From contig CAMIWE010000002.1 in NCBI GenBank assembly GCA_946402335.1, positions 30,235 to 94,234 on the forward strand: 64,000 bases of DNA, written 5' to 3'. The position numbers were made by a program, and so were the translations under genes. This document shows, piece after piece, positions 55,571 through 64,000 of the stretch. Below the pieces are notes generated by a model. That model worked only from the letters and a program-made list of their open reading frames with translations. It had not been told where the DNA came from and searched no databases. The first letter of the stretch is position 1. Every line of letters starts with the position of its first letter. This DNA is from an uncultured Lachnoclostridium sp. (GTDB lineage: Bacteria > Bacillota > Clostridia > Lachnospirales > Lachnospiraceae).

Positions 55571-56668
55571 ATGATCACGGTACAACTGACGAATGAAATA
55601 CTGAGATATATTACGGAGATCGATCAGAACCGGTACAAGGTTTCCTCGGTGAAGCTTCCGGCCCCGGTTATTAATAAACTTCGGAAGAATTCGAAAAAGA
55701 AGAGTTCGTATGCGTCAACGAAGATTGAAGGCAGCCCTCTTTCCGAGAAACAGGCGGAGGAAGCCATCCAAAAAGACGGGCACAGACATCTGCTGCAGCC
55801 GGAGCAGGAGGTACGAAATTATTTCCTTGCTTTGAATTATCTTGAGGAATGCGCGGCAAGAGGAGACACATTTTCCTTAGATCTGATTTTACATGTACAG
55901 AAATATGTGATGGCCGGAGCATCGAAGGAGAAGACGGGCCTTCGGGGACCGATGCCGCCCGGCATTCTTTTCGCCGTGTATGACTCGCAGACGGGCAAGG
56001 CCGATTACATTCCGCCGGAATACAAGGATATTCCGGAGTTGTTGGAAGAATTAATCACGTACGTGAACACGACCGACGATCATCCGCTGATCGTTGCCGC
56101 AGTGGTGCACTATCAGCTGGTGACCATTCATCCATTCGAGGACGGAAACGGCAGGACGGCCAGGCTGTTGTCCGGATACATTTTAGATATTAACGGTTAT
56201 GGGTTCAACGGAATCGGATCGCTTGAGGAGTATTTCGCCTATGATGTAAATGAGTACTATGAATCGATCCAGATGGGACTGCCGGCGCTTTATTATGCAG
56301 GAAGGGACAATCCTCCCCATCCGGAAATCTGGGTGAATTATTTCCTAAGGATGGTGATCCTTTACTCGAAACGGGTCCTCGAATTGTCGGAAGCATCCGG
56401 GCAGGAGCAGATTGCCGGAAGCCTTTCGCACCTGTCGGAACGGGAGAAGGATCTGTTACTGTTTCTGGTTAAGGGATATCAGGGGGAATTTACCCCGATC
56501 GAGGTAAGCAGAGTGCTGAATGTCACGAACAAAACCGTGATCAACCGGCTCGCGGCGTTGATCCAAAACGGTCTGGTCGAGCCGATTCCGGTCAAACAGC
56601 GAATAAGATATTACAGGCTCAGCGATTTCGCCAAGTTAAACGGCAGGACCATCAAAAGATTGCGATAG
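55571..56668 (+). CDS. Fic/DOC family protein with N-terminal inhibitory motif and C-terminal winged HTH
   Basis: HPFEDGNGRTAR Fic motif; STKIEG inhibitory helix motif; C-term EVSRVLNVTNKTVINRLAALIQNGLV. Confidence 0.92.
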   Translation: MITVQLTNEILRYITEIDQNRYKVSSVKLPAPVINKLRKNSKKKSSYASTKIEGSPLSEKQAEEAIQKDGHRHLLQPEQEVRNYFLALNYLEECAARGDTFSLDLILHVQKYVMAGASKEKTGLRGPMPPGILFAVYDSQTGKADYIPPEYKDIPELLEELITYVNTTDDHPLIVAAVVHYQLVTIHPFEDGNGRTARLLSGYILDINGYGFNGIGSLEEYFAYDVNEYYESIQMGLPALYYAGRDNPPHPEIWVNYFLRMVILYSKRVLELSEASGQEQIAGSLSHLSEREKDLLLFLVKGYQGEFTPIEVSRVLNVTNKTVINRLAALIQNGLVEPIPVKQRIRYYRLSDFAKLNGRTIKRLR

Positions 56669-56674
56669 GTCTTG

Positions 56675-57703
56675 CTACACAAGCTTCTGTAAGGCTGCCG
56701 ATATGTCGGCGGCCTTTTTGTATATCTCGCGGCACACGCCGGTCCGCCATGTGGCGAAGCGGAGGAGCGCGTCGGCGTTGGCCGTATGGAGCACGAGGTA
56801 TTCCTTGTAACCGTAGCTGCTTTGCGAGAGCTGCACCAGGTAGACGTAGGGCATCGATTCGAGATCCCTGCGGGTAAGAGGGGCAACCTTCAGGTATTCG
56901 CGGACATAGGTGCAGAATTCGTCGATGTTAAAGGGCGCACCGTTCTGACACACGCTGAATGACTGCACATAGGAGCGCATAATCTCCCAAACGGCAGGCA
57001 GCTTTCTTGCCGCCGTAAAATCAATCACGGCCTTCACATGTGCGTCGTCGCAGATCAGCTGGCAGGCGGTATAATCGCCGTGGCTCGGGGTATAGGTAAT
57101 GCCGTCATAGTAAGACTTCATAGCTTCGGTCTTTCCGGCAAGTTCTTTCTTAAACAGAAGGTCGTCGCGGATGGTCTGATAGTGCGGGTCGTCCATTTGC
57201 CCCTCCAAAGCGGAAAGGAGAGCGTCCAGCTTGGCCGTCGAAGCCTGCAGCGAGACGGAGGCGAGCCACTCGTCATCCAGGGAGGCTTCCATAGGGTAGT
57301 CCCGCAGCAGTACGTGCAGCTTGCCGAGATAGTGTGCACAGTCCGCCATGTAACGCTTCGGCATATCGTTCAGGAAGGACTGACCGGCGATGAATTCCTG
57401 CACGGACACAACATGCCCGCCGATGGTAATATATGCAGAGCCGTCCTTTGTAAGGAGGAATCCGGCCACCGGAAAATGCTCCCCCTTCAGGAAGTTCACG
57501 AGCTTCGCTTCGGCCTCTACCGCATCGGCACCGTACTCAAGCTGGTATTCCTTTGCGAAGAACACGCCTTCCTCACAGCTTAACTGAAAGCAGTTGGCTG
57601 AGCCAAGTTCGAGCGGCTTCATACTGTTAAGATGCAGCCCGTACGAATCGGCCAGCATCGGACGCAGCAGGTCAAGGGTCAGGGCACTTTTCCAAAGAGC
57701 CAT
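56675..57703 (-). CDS. Phosphotransferase / kinase-like protein (CotS/APH-like)
   Basis: YTPSHGDYTACQLICDDAHVKAVIDFTAARKLPAVWEIMRSY resembles the HGD..xxN/Q...IDF catalytic segments. Confidence 0.7.
   Translation of the reverse strand: MALWKSALTLDLLRPMLADSYGLHLNSMKPLELGSANCFQLSCEEGVFFAKEYQLEYGADAVEAEAKLVNFLKGEHFPVAGFLLTKDGSAYITIGGHVVSVQEFIAGQSFLNDMPKRYMADCAHYLGKLHVLLRDYPMEASLDDEWLASVSLQASTAKLDALLSALEGQMDDPHYQTIRDDLLFKKELAGKTEAMKSYYDGITYTPSHGDYTACQLICDDAHVKAVIDFTAARKLPAVWEIMRSYVQSFSVCQNGAPFNIDEFCTYVREYLKVAPLTRRDLESMPYVYLVQLSQSSYGYKEYLVLHTANADALLRFATWRTGVCREIYKKAADISAALQKLV
56693..56719 (+). terminator. Intrinsic terminator of the Fic gene embedded in the 3' end of the convergent gene
   Basis: GGCTGCCGatatgtCGGCGGCCTTTTT. 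Confidence 0.75.
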
Positions 57704-57784
57704 AGCGGATACTCCTTTCGGGGGTGGGATGGAAACTATTCTATCATAATTGGAAGGAAAAACAAATAGTAATGTTTCAGACGA

Positions 57785-57808
57785 TTTGCAACTAAAAACA
57801 GTTGCAAA
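57785..57808. promoter_or_regulatory. Perfect inverted repeat overlapping the -35 box of the hicB promoter
   Basis: TTTGCAACT-AAAAAC-AGTTGCAAA; -35 TTGCAA 57802-57807, N17, -10 TATGAT 57825-57830. Confidence 0.65.
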
Positions 57809-57858
57809 CAGTATGAAAGTGCGTTATGATTATTTCGGTTGGAACAGGAGGGATTGAT

Positions 57859-58218
57859 ATGAGCAATACGATGGAATACAAAGGATATGTAGGAAGTGTG
57901 GAATTTTCGGAACAGGACGGTGTGTTCTTTGGTAAGGTTCAGGGTATTCGCTCTTTGATTTCCTATGAGGGAACCAATGCCAAGGAACTGGTTGCGGATT
58001 TTCACGGGGCTGTGGATGAATACCTGATTTCTTGCGAACGTGACGGTATGGAACCGGAAACGGCATTCAAAGGGAGCCTGAACATTCGATTCCGCAAGGC
58101 GGATACGCACAGGCGCGCCGCCATATATGCAATGAGACATCAGCAGAGTTTAAACAGTTTTATTGAAGAGGCTGTTGAGGAGAAACTGGAGCGGGAACTG
58201 AGTCTTGCGGAAGCATAA
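57859..58218 (+). CDS. hicB: HicB-family antitoxin (no adjacent hicA seen)
   Basis: MEYKGYVGSVEFSEQDGVFFGKVQGIRSLISYEGTNAKELVADFHGAVDEYL ... SLNSFIEEAVEEKL. Confidence 0.85.
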   Translation: MSNTMEYKGYVGSVEFSEQDGVFFGKVQGIRSLISYEGTNAKELVADFHGAVDEYLISCERDGMEPETAFKGSLNIRFRKADTHRRAAIYAMRHQQSLNSFIEEAVEEKLERELSLAEA

Positions 58219-58329
58219 AGAATTATCCATCAAGCCAACAAGTTTATGTCAAGAACGCTTGACATATGAATGCGGCATAGGATTTGGCGCGGGAATGATT
58301 TATGATTGGACCTGTAAGGAGGCGGCGAC

Positions 58330-59076
58330 ATGGGTTACAGAAACGCAAAAGATATCTTTCCGGACAGGCTCCTGAGACAAGTCCAGAAATATGTTTCGGG
58401 AGAAACCATCTACGTACCTGCAGGCGAAGAGAAGAAGGACTGGGGAGAGACGTCAGGGTATCAGCGGTATATCCGCGAACGGAACGCAGAGATCCGGACA
58501 GCTTTTAAGAACGGAACGCCGATTGACGGACTGGCGGAGCAGTATTCGCTTTCTTACGATACGATCAAACGAATTGTGTATAGCAAGAAGGAGGCCAATA
58601 TGTTAGAGTACAGCGCAACACTCACTTCTGCACTCGAATACGGCAGGGCCGAGAAGACCGACGCGTGGGTTCATCTGTACCTGAACCAGGAGGGGCGGAA
58701 CGTACCGTTCTCCGATGGATTGAAGCTGTTCGACCGCTACTTTATCAGCCCGGCGCAGTTCCCGTTAAGCCTTTTCAAACGGTGCTGCGGGCCCGAGAAG
58801 GACATGAAATACCGCATCGATCCCGACTGGTGGGCGCATCAGATCGAGGAGCTCACCAAAGCGGTGCAGAGCGGCAAGGAGATGAGCCCGATCATCGTTC
58901 ACTATGTGGACGGCGGATTTGAGTTAAATGACGGCAATCACCGCCACAAGGTGTATGAGAACCTTGGGATTGACACCGTCTGGGCGATCGTGTGGATCAC
59001 CGAGGACGACGAACTTAAGGAGTTTATGAATCGCTACGGTGACTATGTAAAGGACTGCACGATTGTGCGAAGATAA
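58330..59076 (+). CDS. CD3324-like N-terminal domain fused to ParB/Srx-like domain
   Basis: MGYRNAKDIFPDRLLRQVQKYVSGETIYVP...KKDWGETSGYQRYIRERNAEIRTAFKNG; C-term MSPIIVHYVDGGFELNDGNHRHKVYENLGI. Confidence 0.72.
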   Translation: MGYRNAKDIFPDRLLRQVQKYVSGETIYVPAGEEKKDWGETSGYQRYIRERNAEIRTAFKNGTPIDGLAEQYSLSYDTIKRIVYSKKEANMLEYSATLTSALEYGRAEKTDAWVHLYLNQEGRNVPFSDGLKLFDRYFISPAQFPLSLFKRCCGPEKDMKYRIDPDWWAHQIEELTKAVQSGKEMSPIIVHYVDGGFELNDGNHRHKVYENLGIDTVWAIVWITEDDELKEFMNRYGDYVKDCTIVRR

Positions 59077-59123
59077 GCTAAGGCAGGGGCGAAGACAGGC
59101 GACCCGTGGCCGGTTAGGAGGAT

Positions 59124-59639
59124 ATGATGAAAATGTATGCAATCACCGGGGCTTGCGGTTCCGGCAAATCAACGATGCGTGACGCCCTTGCAGGACTTCT
59201 TGACGAGACCCGCTACGCGTGCATCGATACGGACGAACTCGGTCTCAACTGGTGGGACTACGCCGGAACCGAGCGCGAGCCCGAATATAAGAGCGACTGC
59301 CTGAAGGAGGCGGTGCGGCGTGCCGCCGGCCGTGACCTGGTATTCAGTTCCTGCCTGAATCCGCAGGATTACATCGCAGGCATGAAGATTCCCGAGGAGA
59401 TTGACGCTACGTTCTTCATCGTCCTGAACCCCTCGGATGACACCATCTGGGAGCGCCTGCGCGCCCGGCCCGCCGAGCGTCTCTTCACGTCGGACGACAT
59501 AATCCGTCCTCACGTGGAGTACAACGCCTGGTTCCGCCGCAACCGCGGCAAATTCCAGCTCCACATTGACAACTCCGACATGCCCGAAGCGGAAACCGCG
59601 AGGATGATTGAGGAGTTTATTAAGAGGGTGGAGAAGTAA
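59124..59639 (+). CDS. P-loop nucleoside/nucleotide kinase-like ATPase
   Basis: AITGACGSGKSTMRDAL Walker A; IDTDELGLNWWDYAG. Confidence 0.78.
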   Translation: MMKMYAITGACGSGKSTMRDALAGLLDETRYACIDTDELGLNWWDYAGTEREPEYKSDCLKEAVRRAAGRDLVFSSCLNPQDYIAGMKIPEEIDATFFIVLNPSDDTIWERLRARPAERLFTSDDIIRPHVEYNAWFRRNRGKFQLHIDNSDMPEAETARMIEEFIKRVEK

Positions 59640-59663
59640 GAAAACGGAAGCTGAGAAGATGAA

Positions 59664-59706
59664 AAACGGCCCCATCTGCAGGTGACTGCGGTGGGGCCGT
59701 AGTTTA
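59664..59706. terminator. Bidirectional intrinsic terminator between convergent genes
   Basis: ACGGCCCCAtctgcaggtgactgcggTGGGGCCGT flanked by A/T runs. Confidence 0.8.
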
Positions 59707-59750
59707 TTCACGGAATGAATTGGTGTGGGATTGAAGGTCCGGACAGCTCA

Positions 59751-60242
59751 CTATTGTCCTTCCATCACCGTCTTCACAAGCTGCCAGGCGATTCCGCCTT
59801 CACGGATGTGGGAGAGGGCTTCTTCAAACGGGAACCACTCAACGGAATCGACTTCCTTTGAAAGCGTAAAGTCCTTCTTCTTTACGGTCGCCTTGAAACC
59901 GAGCATCAGCATTTCCTTCTTCTCGTATGGATAACTGCGGATGAATTCGAGAGTCTCGACATCCTGACCGATTTCCTCTTTGATCTCACGGATGGCCGTT
60001 TCCTCGGCAGACTCCCCGAGCTTCATAATGCCGGCTACACATACGTATTTGGTCTGGGAAACATAGTTCTGGCGAAGCAGCGCAACCTCGTTATATTCAT
60101 TCACCACGGCCGCGATGATGCAGGTCGTGAACATGTCCCAAAGCGGAACGTTACAGCTTTCGCAAAACGGAATGATTCCTTCGTCGCCGATCTCGTGGCC
60201 GACCAGTTTGGTCCCGCAATGCGGACAGTATGTAAAATGCAT
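59751..60242 (-). CDS. NUDIX hydrolase with N-terminal zinc ribbon
   Basis: YCPHCGTKL...CESC; GIMKLGESAEETAIREIKEEIG Nudix box. Confidence 0.92.
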   Translation of the reverse strand: MHFTYCPHCGTKLVGHEIGDEGIIPFCESCNVPLWDMFTTCIIAAVVNEYNEVALLRQNYVSQTKYVCVAGIMKLGESAEETAIREIKEEIGQDVETLEFIRSYPYEKKEMLMLGFKATVKKKDFTLSKEVDSVEWFPFEEALSHIREGGIAWQLVKTVMEGQ

Positions 60243-60409
60243 GATCAATCCTCCTGAAACAGGTGCATATCTATCGGGCACCCGGTACAGCCATTATACC
60301 AGTATAGAGCGGAAAAGGAAAGAAAAAGGTTGGAAGGAATGGAAGAAGATGGGTGAAATTTGGCGGGGATGCTACAAGACAAAAAAGGAGAAAAAAATAT
60401 AATAGTACA

Positions 60410-60438
60410 TTGTATTTACCTTTTGAATGTGATATTAT
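60410..60438 (+). promoter_or_regulatory. Promoter of riboswitch cassette 4 (TTGTAT-N17-TATTAT)
   Basis: Positions 60410-60415 and 60433-60438. Confidence 0.7.
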
Positions 60439-60457
60439 ATCTCCATTGGGTTTACAA

Positions 60458-60572
60458 TACTGTATATATGGGCAAATCCGTGGAAACGCGGAGACGCAAA
60501 GCTTGGAGTCTAACGTAATTGGGGGTATACGTGGGAGGCCTCTTTTTACTATGATTGTTCGGTTGCAATAAG
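60458..60572 (+). promoter_or_regulatory. c-di-GMP-I (GEMM-I) riboswitch 4
   Basis: GGGCAAATCCGTGGAAACGCGGAGACGCAAAGCTTGGAGTCTAACGTAATTGGGGG...TTACTATGATTGTTCGGTTGCAATAA. Confidence 0.9.
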
Positions 60573-60593
60573 GGTTCTTATTGCTATTTTTTT
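60565..60593 (+). terminator. Riboswitch-4 expression platform terminator
   Basis: GCAATAAGggttCTTATTGCTATTTTTTT. Confidence 0.85.
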
Positions 60594-60692
60594 GCCCAAA
60601 ATACGGGAACTGTATTGGATAACCCGATGGAAAGACGCTGTGAGCAATGGGAAAGGGAACACAGCAGTCTAAAATTATACGGAGGAATAAGA

Positions 60693-63600
60693 ATGAAGAA
60701 TTCGAAAACACTGTTTAGAATTATCGGCGTGTTATTTGCGTTGGTAATGGTGATTACGCTGGTGTCGATGAAGCCGACCAAGGCTTCGAGCATGACATTC
60801 ACCGTAAGCTATGATGCGAACGGCGGAACCAACGCACCGGCAAAGCAGTCAGGAACCCGCGGTTATCCGCTGAAACTAACATCAGAGATACCAACAAGGG
60901 ATGGGTACAAATTTGTGGGCTGGTCCACAAGCAAAAACGGAGAGTTGGAATTTGCTCCGGGTGGATCCTATAATAGGAGCACCGATGTGACGCTTTACGC
61001 AAAATGGCAGGCAAATATCTACTATGTATATTTTGATGCAAACGGCGGAAGTAATGCACCTGCAAGACAGGTTAAGTCACATGGAACGAATATAACTATA
61101 AAAGCTGATGTTCCGACCCGCACCGGACATACCTTCGCAGGATGGGCAACTAAGCCGGGAGGCGGCGTTGAATATGTGCCCGGATCAGTATATTCAAAGA
61201 ATGCTACTGTTACATTTTACGCAGTATGGCAACCTATAGCTTACGCGGTAAAATATTATGCAAACGGAGGAAGTAATCCTCCTGCAAACCAGACCAAATA
61301 TTATGGGATTAACCTTACCCTTTCATCAGTTAAACCCACACGTACCGGTTATAGTTTTGTCGGTTGGTCTTCCACAAAGGACGGAAATCCGGAATTTGCA
61401 GCAGGCGGAATCTATGATAAAAATGCAAACGTTAATCTTTACGCAAAGTGGCAGGCAAATCTGTACTACGTAAATTTTGATGCAAATGGTGGGAAAAATG
61501 CGCCTGCAAGACAGGTTAAGTCGTACGGAAGCAACATTACTATTACAACTGCGAAACCCACGCGTGACGGATACACTTTCCAGGGTTGGTCAACAACCAA
61601 GGACGGCGCAGTTGTATATGCAGCCGGTGCGACATACTCGGATAACAAGACGGTTACATTGTATGCGAAGTGGAAACTGAACACTTATACGATAAAGTAT
61701 GACGCAAATGGCGGAAGCGGTGCGCCTTCGAATCAGACGAAGACTCACGGAACCAATATTACTCTCTCATCAACAAAGCCCACTCGAAGCGGATACGTAT
61801 TCAAGGGCTGGTCAACAGTCAAGGATGGCGCAGTAAAATATGCAGCAGGCGCGGCATATACGGCGAATGAGGCTGTTACTCTGTATGCAAAATGGGTAAA
61901 GACTTATACCGTAAGTTATGTTGCCAAGGATGCAAGCAATGTGCCCGCGGCTCAGACCAAGGAGCACGGAGTCGCTCTTACCTTGAGCAAACAGAAACCT
62001 ACAAAGACAGGATATACTTTTGTCGGCTGGTCGTCTACAGACGGCGGAGAACTGGAATATGCTGCGGGCGGAAGCTATACGAAGGATACAAATATCACGC
62101 TTTACGCAAAGTGGCAGATCAATACTTATGCCGTAACTTTTAATACGAACGGTGGAAGTACCCCGCCTGCAAAACAGACGAAGACGTATGGACAAACCTT
62201 GAAACTGACAACGACCGTACCCACACGGAGTGGTTTCACATTTATGGGATGGGCTACCTCTGCAAGTGGCAGTGTGGCATATGCAGCCGGAGGAAGCTAT
62301 ACAAAGAATGAAGCCGTTACATTGTACGCAGTATGGGCGAAAAACTACGCTGTAACATACAATGCCAATGGCGGATCCGGTGCACCCGCGAACCAGACCA
62401 AGGTACATGGTGTAAGCCTCGCCCTTCAGACAACGAAGCCAGGCCGTACCGGATATACCTTCCAGGGATGGGCTATAACCAAGGACGGTGCGGTGAAATA
62501 CGCAGCAGGCGCGACATATACGGCAAATGAGGCTGTTACGCTGTATGCTGTATGGACACTGAATACCTATTCCGTAAAGTATGATGCAAACGGCGGAAGC
62601 GGTGCTCCGGGTCCTCAGACCAAGACGCATGGAACCAACATCACCCTTTCATCGACCAAACCTACGCGTACCGGTTTTACCTTTGTCGGCTGGGCCTCCA
62701 AGAAGGATGGAACGCTGGAATTTGCGGCAGGCGGAGTCTATGACAAGGATGCAAATGTTATACTTTACGCGAAGTGGCAGGCAAATATTTACTATGTAAA
62801 CTATGATGCAAACGGCGGGACCGATGCCCCTGCGAGACAGGCAAAGTCGCATGGAACGAATATTACTCTTACGACGGCAAAGCCTAACCGAACCGGATAT
62901 ACTTTCCATGGCTGGTCAGCGGTCAAAGACGGCGCTGTGAAATACACCGGCGGTGAAACATATACAGATAACAAGACAATTACGTTATATGCAGTATGGA
63001 AGCTCAATGAATATACCATTAAGGTTGATGCTAATGGGGGAACCGGTGCTCCGGGTCCTCAGACCAAGACGCATGGAACCAACATCACCCTTTCATCGAC
63101 CAAACCTACGCGTACCGGTTTTACCTTTGTCGGCTGGGCCTCCAAGAAGGATGGAACGCTGGAATTTGCGGCAGGCGGAGTCTATGACAAGGATGCAAAT
63201 GTTATACTTTACGCGAAGTGGCAGGCAAATATTTACTATGTAAACTATGATGCAAACGGCGGGACCGATGCCCCTGCGAGACAGGCAAAGTCGCATGGAA
63301 CGAATATTACTCTTACGACGGCAAAGCCCGACCGAACCGGATATACGTTCAAGGGATGGGCTACGTCTAAAAATGGAAGTGTCGTATATGCACCTGGCGC
63401 GACATACAAAGACAACAAAACGATTACGTTGTATGCAATATGGGCACAGAATGCTCCGGATCAGAAGATTATATTCTACTCAGATGATCCGAAGAGCGGC
63501 CGCCCGTATGAAAAGGTTTACGAAGCGAATATAGCGTCCGGAACAACGGAATGGACATTCCCGAATCCGGAGAACTTAGTTCTGGATGATGATTCTCAGC

Positions 63601-64000
63601 AGCATTATTATGACAACTTTTATGTTTGGACTCCGGTTGGAAAGGAAGTAACGGATAATACAATAATTAGTCCTGAAGAAAAAGTTAATGTTGCAGACAT
63701 TCCGTTCGTAAATGGAAAATGCGAATTTTATGCATTTACCATGAGATACTTTATCAATTATCATATTGTATTGCATGAAACTGAACCGGAGTTTCTTGTG
63801 GATGCAGATTATTATGCTAATGAAGTATGGACAGAAGAAGATAAAGAACACGAAGCTGAGATTATGAGTACTTTCCCGGATGTATTTTATACAGGGAATG
63901 AACAAACTCCGTTTTTTTATGAGAATAATATCTTTTTTAGCGGTTTAGGCCGTGTAGTAGATATTAGTTGGATAAAAGAAAGCCTGGATCCGGAAATTGG
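60693..64000 (+). CDS. Secreted InlB-type (Listeria/Bacteroides) repeat protein, runs off the window end
   Basis: ATG 60693 after RBS GGAGGAATAAGA; signal peptide MKNSKTLFRIIGVLFALVMVITLVSMKPTKAS; roughly a dozen repeats of (Y/F)DANGGS.APA.QTK.HG..ITL....PTR.GYTF.GW...KDG...YA.G..Y..N..VTLYA.W; frame open to 64000. Confidence 0.9.
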   Translation, partial: MKNSKTLFRIIGVLFALVMVITLVSMKPTKASSMTFTVSYDANGGTNAPAKQSGTRGYPLKLTSEIPTRDGYKFVGWSTSKNGELEFAPGGSYNRSTDVTLYAKWQANIYYVYFDANGGSNAPARQVKSHGTNITIKADVPTRTGHTFAGWATKPGGGVEYVPGSVYSKNATVTFYAVWQPIAYAVKYYANGGSNPPANQTKYYGINLTLSSVKPTRTGYSFVGWSSTKDGNPEFAAGGIYDKNANVNLYAKWQANLYYVNFDANGGKNAPARQVKSYGSNITITTAKPTRDGYTFQGWSTTKDGAVVYAAGATYSDNKTVTLYAKWKLNTYTIKYDANGGSGAPSNQTKTHGTNITLSSTKPTRSGYVFKGWSTVKDGAVKYAAGAAYTANEAVTLYAKWVKTYTVSYVAKDASNVPAAQTKEHGVALTLSKQKPTKTGYTFVGWSSTDGGELEYAAGGSYTKDTNITLYAKWQINTYAVTFNTNGGSTPPAKQTKTYGQTLKLTTTVPTRSGFTFMGWATSASGSVAYAAGGSYTKNEAVTLYAVWAKNYAVTYNANGGSGAPANQTKVHGVSLALQTTKPGRTGYTFQGWAITKDGAVKYAAGATYTANEAVTLYAVWTLNTYSVKYDANGGSGAPGPQTKTHGTNITLSSTKPTRTGFTFVGWASKKDGTLEFAAGGVYDKDANVILYAKWQANIYYVNYDANGGTDAPARQAKSHGTNITLTTAKPNRTGYTFHGWSAVKDGAVKYTGGETYTDNKTITLYAVWKLNEYTIKVDANGGTGAPGPQTKTHGTNITLSSTKPTRTGFTFVGWASKKDGTLEFAAGGVYDKDANVILYAKWQANIYYVNYDANGGTDAPARQAKSHGTNITLTTAKPDRTGYTFKGWATSKNGSVVYAPGATYKDNKTITLYAIWAQNAPDQKIIFYSDDPKSGRPYEKVYEANIASGTTEWTFPNPENLVLDDDSQQHYYDNFYVWTPVGKEVTDNTIISPEEKVNVADIPFVNGKCEFYAFTMRYFINYHIVLHETEPEFLVDADYYANEVWTEEDKEHEAEIMSTFPDVFYTGNEQTPFFYENNIFFSGLGRVVDISWIKESLDPEI
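62601..62884 (+). repeat. 284-bp direct repeat, copy A
   Basis: Identical by eye to 63045-63328 (offset 444 bp). Confidence 0.9.
63045..63328 (+). repeat. 284-bp direct repeat, copy B
   Basis: ggtgctccgggtcctcagaccaagacgcatgg...acgacggcaaagcc identical to 62601-62884. Confidence 0.9.

Noticed and set aside
61200-63540. Plus-strand ORFs (e.g. 62953-63243, 63247-63534) listed in the track
   Set aside because: Off-frame readings within the long InlB-repeat CDS starting at 60693, which is missing from the track only because it has no stop in the window.
1-64000. tRNA/rRNA genes and c-di-GMP metabolic enzymes (GGDEF/EAL/HD-GYP)
   Set aside because: None recognised in the sequence or translations; the second messenger source must be encoded elsewhere.

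Overview
The window looks chromosomal and Clostridia-like (probably Lachnospiraceae; an inference from gene content and codon use). Housekeeping blocks: a triple TPM-domain protein, GT2 glycosyltransferase, LTA-synthase-like sulfatase, alpha/beta hydrolase, murF, ddl, ECF sigma/anti-sigma pair, FRG protein, a carbohydrate ABC transporter operon, acyltransferase, gltS-like symporter, K+ channel, YlmH-like S4 protein, a GuaA ATP-PPase lacking its GATase domain, metallophosphoesterase, M32 carboxypeptidase, Fic protein, HicB, a CD3324/ParB-like fusion and a NUDIX protein. Accessory core (about 18.7-45 kb and 60.4-64 kb): five very large secreted proteins expressed from four copies of one regulatory cassette, consisting of a promoter (TTGCAT/TTGTAT-N17-TATnnT), a c-di-GMP-I (GEMM-I) riboswitch and an overlapping intrinsic terminator. 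Three of the proteins carry long arrays of a Cys/His repeat (C...CxxCG...GH), unusual for secreted Firmicutes proteins. Others carry BACON-like and InlB-type (YDANGG...GW..Y..W) repeats. None shows an LPXTG signal, and two share an apparently novel C-terminal domain. A second unusual element is a paralogous family of membrane-anchored proteins with a YYGL / W(I/L)N-E signature (six members, one fused to an ABC solute-binding domain), flanking and interleaved with the giant genes. No rRNA, tRNA or CRISPR was recognised. No GGDEF/EAL enzyme is visible in the window. All homology calls are by eye from the translations; no searches were run.
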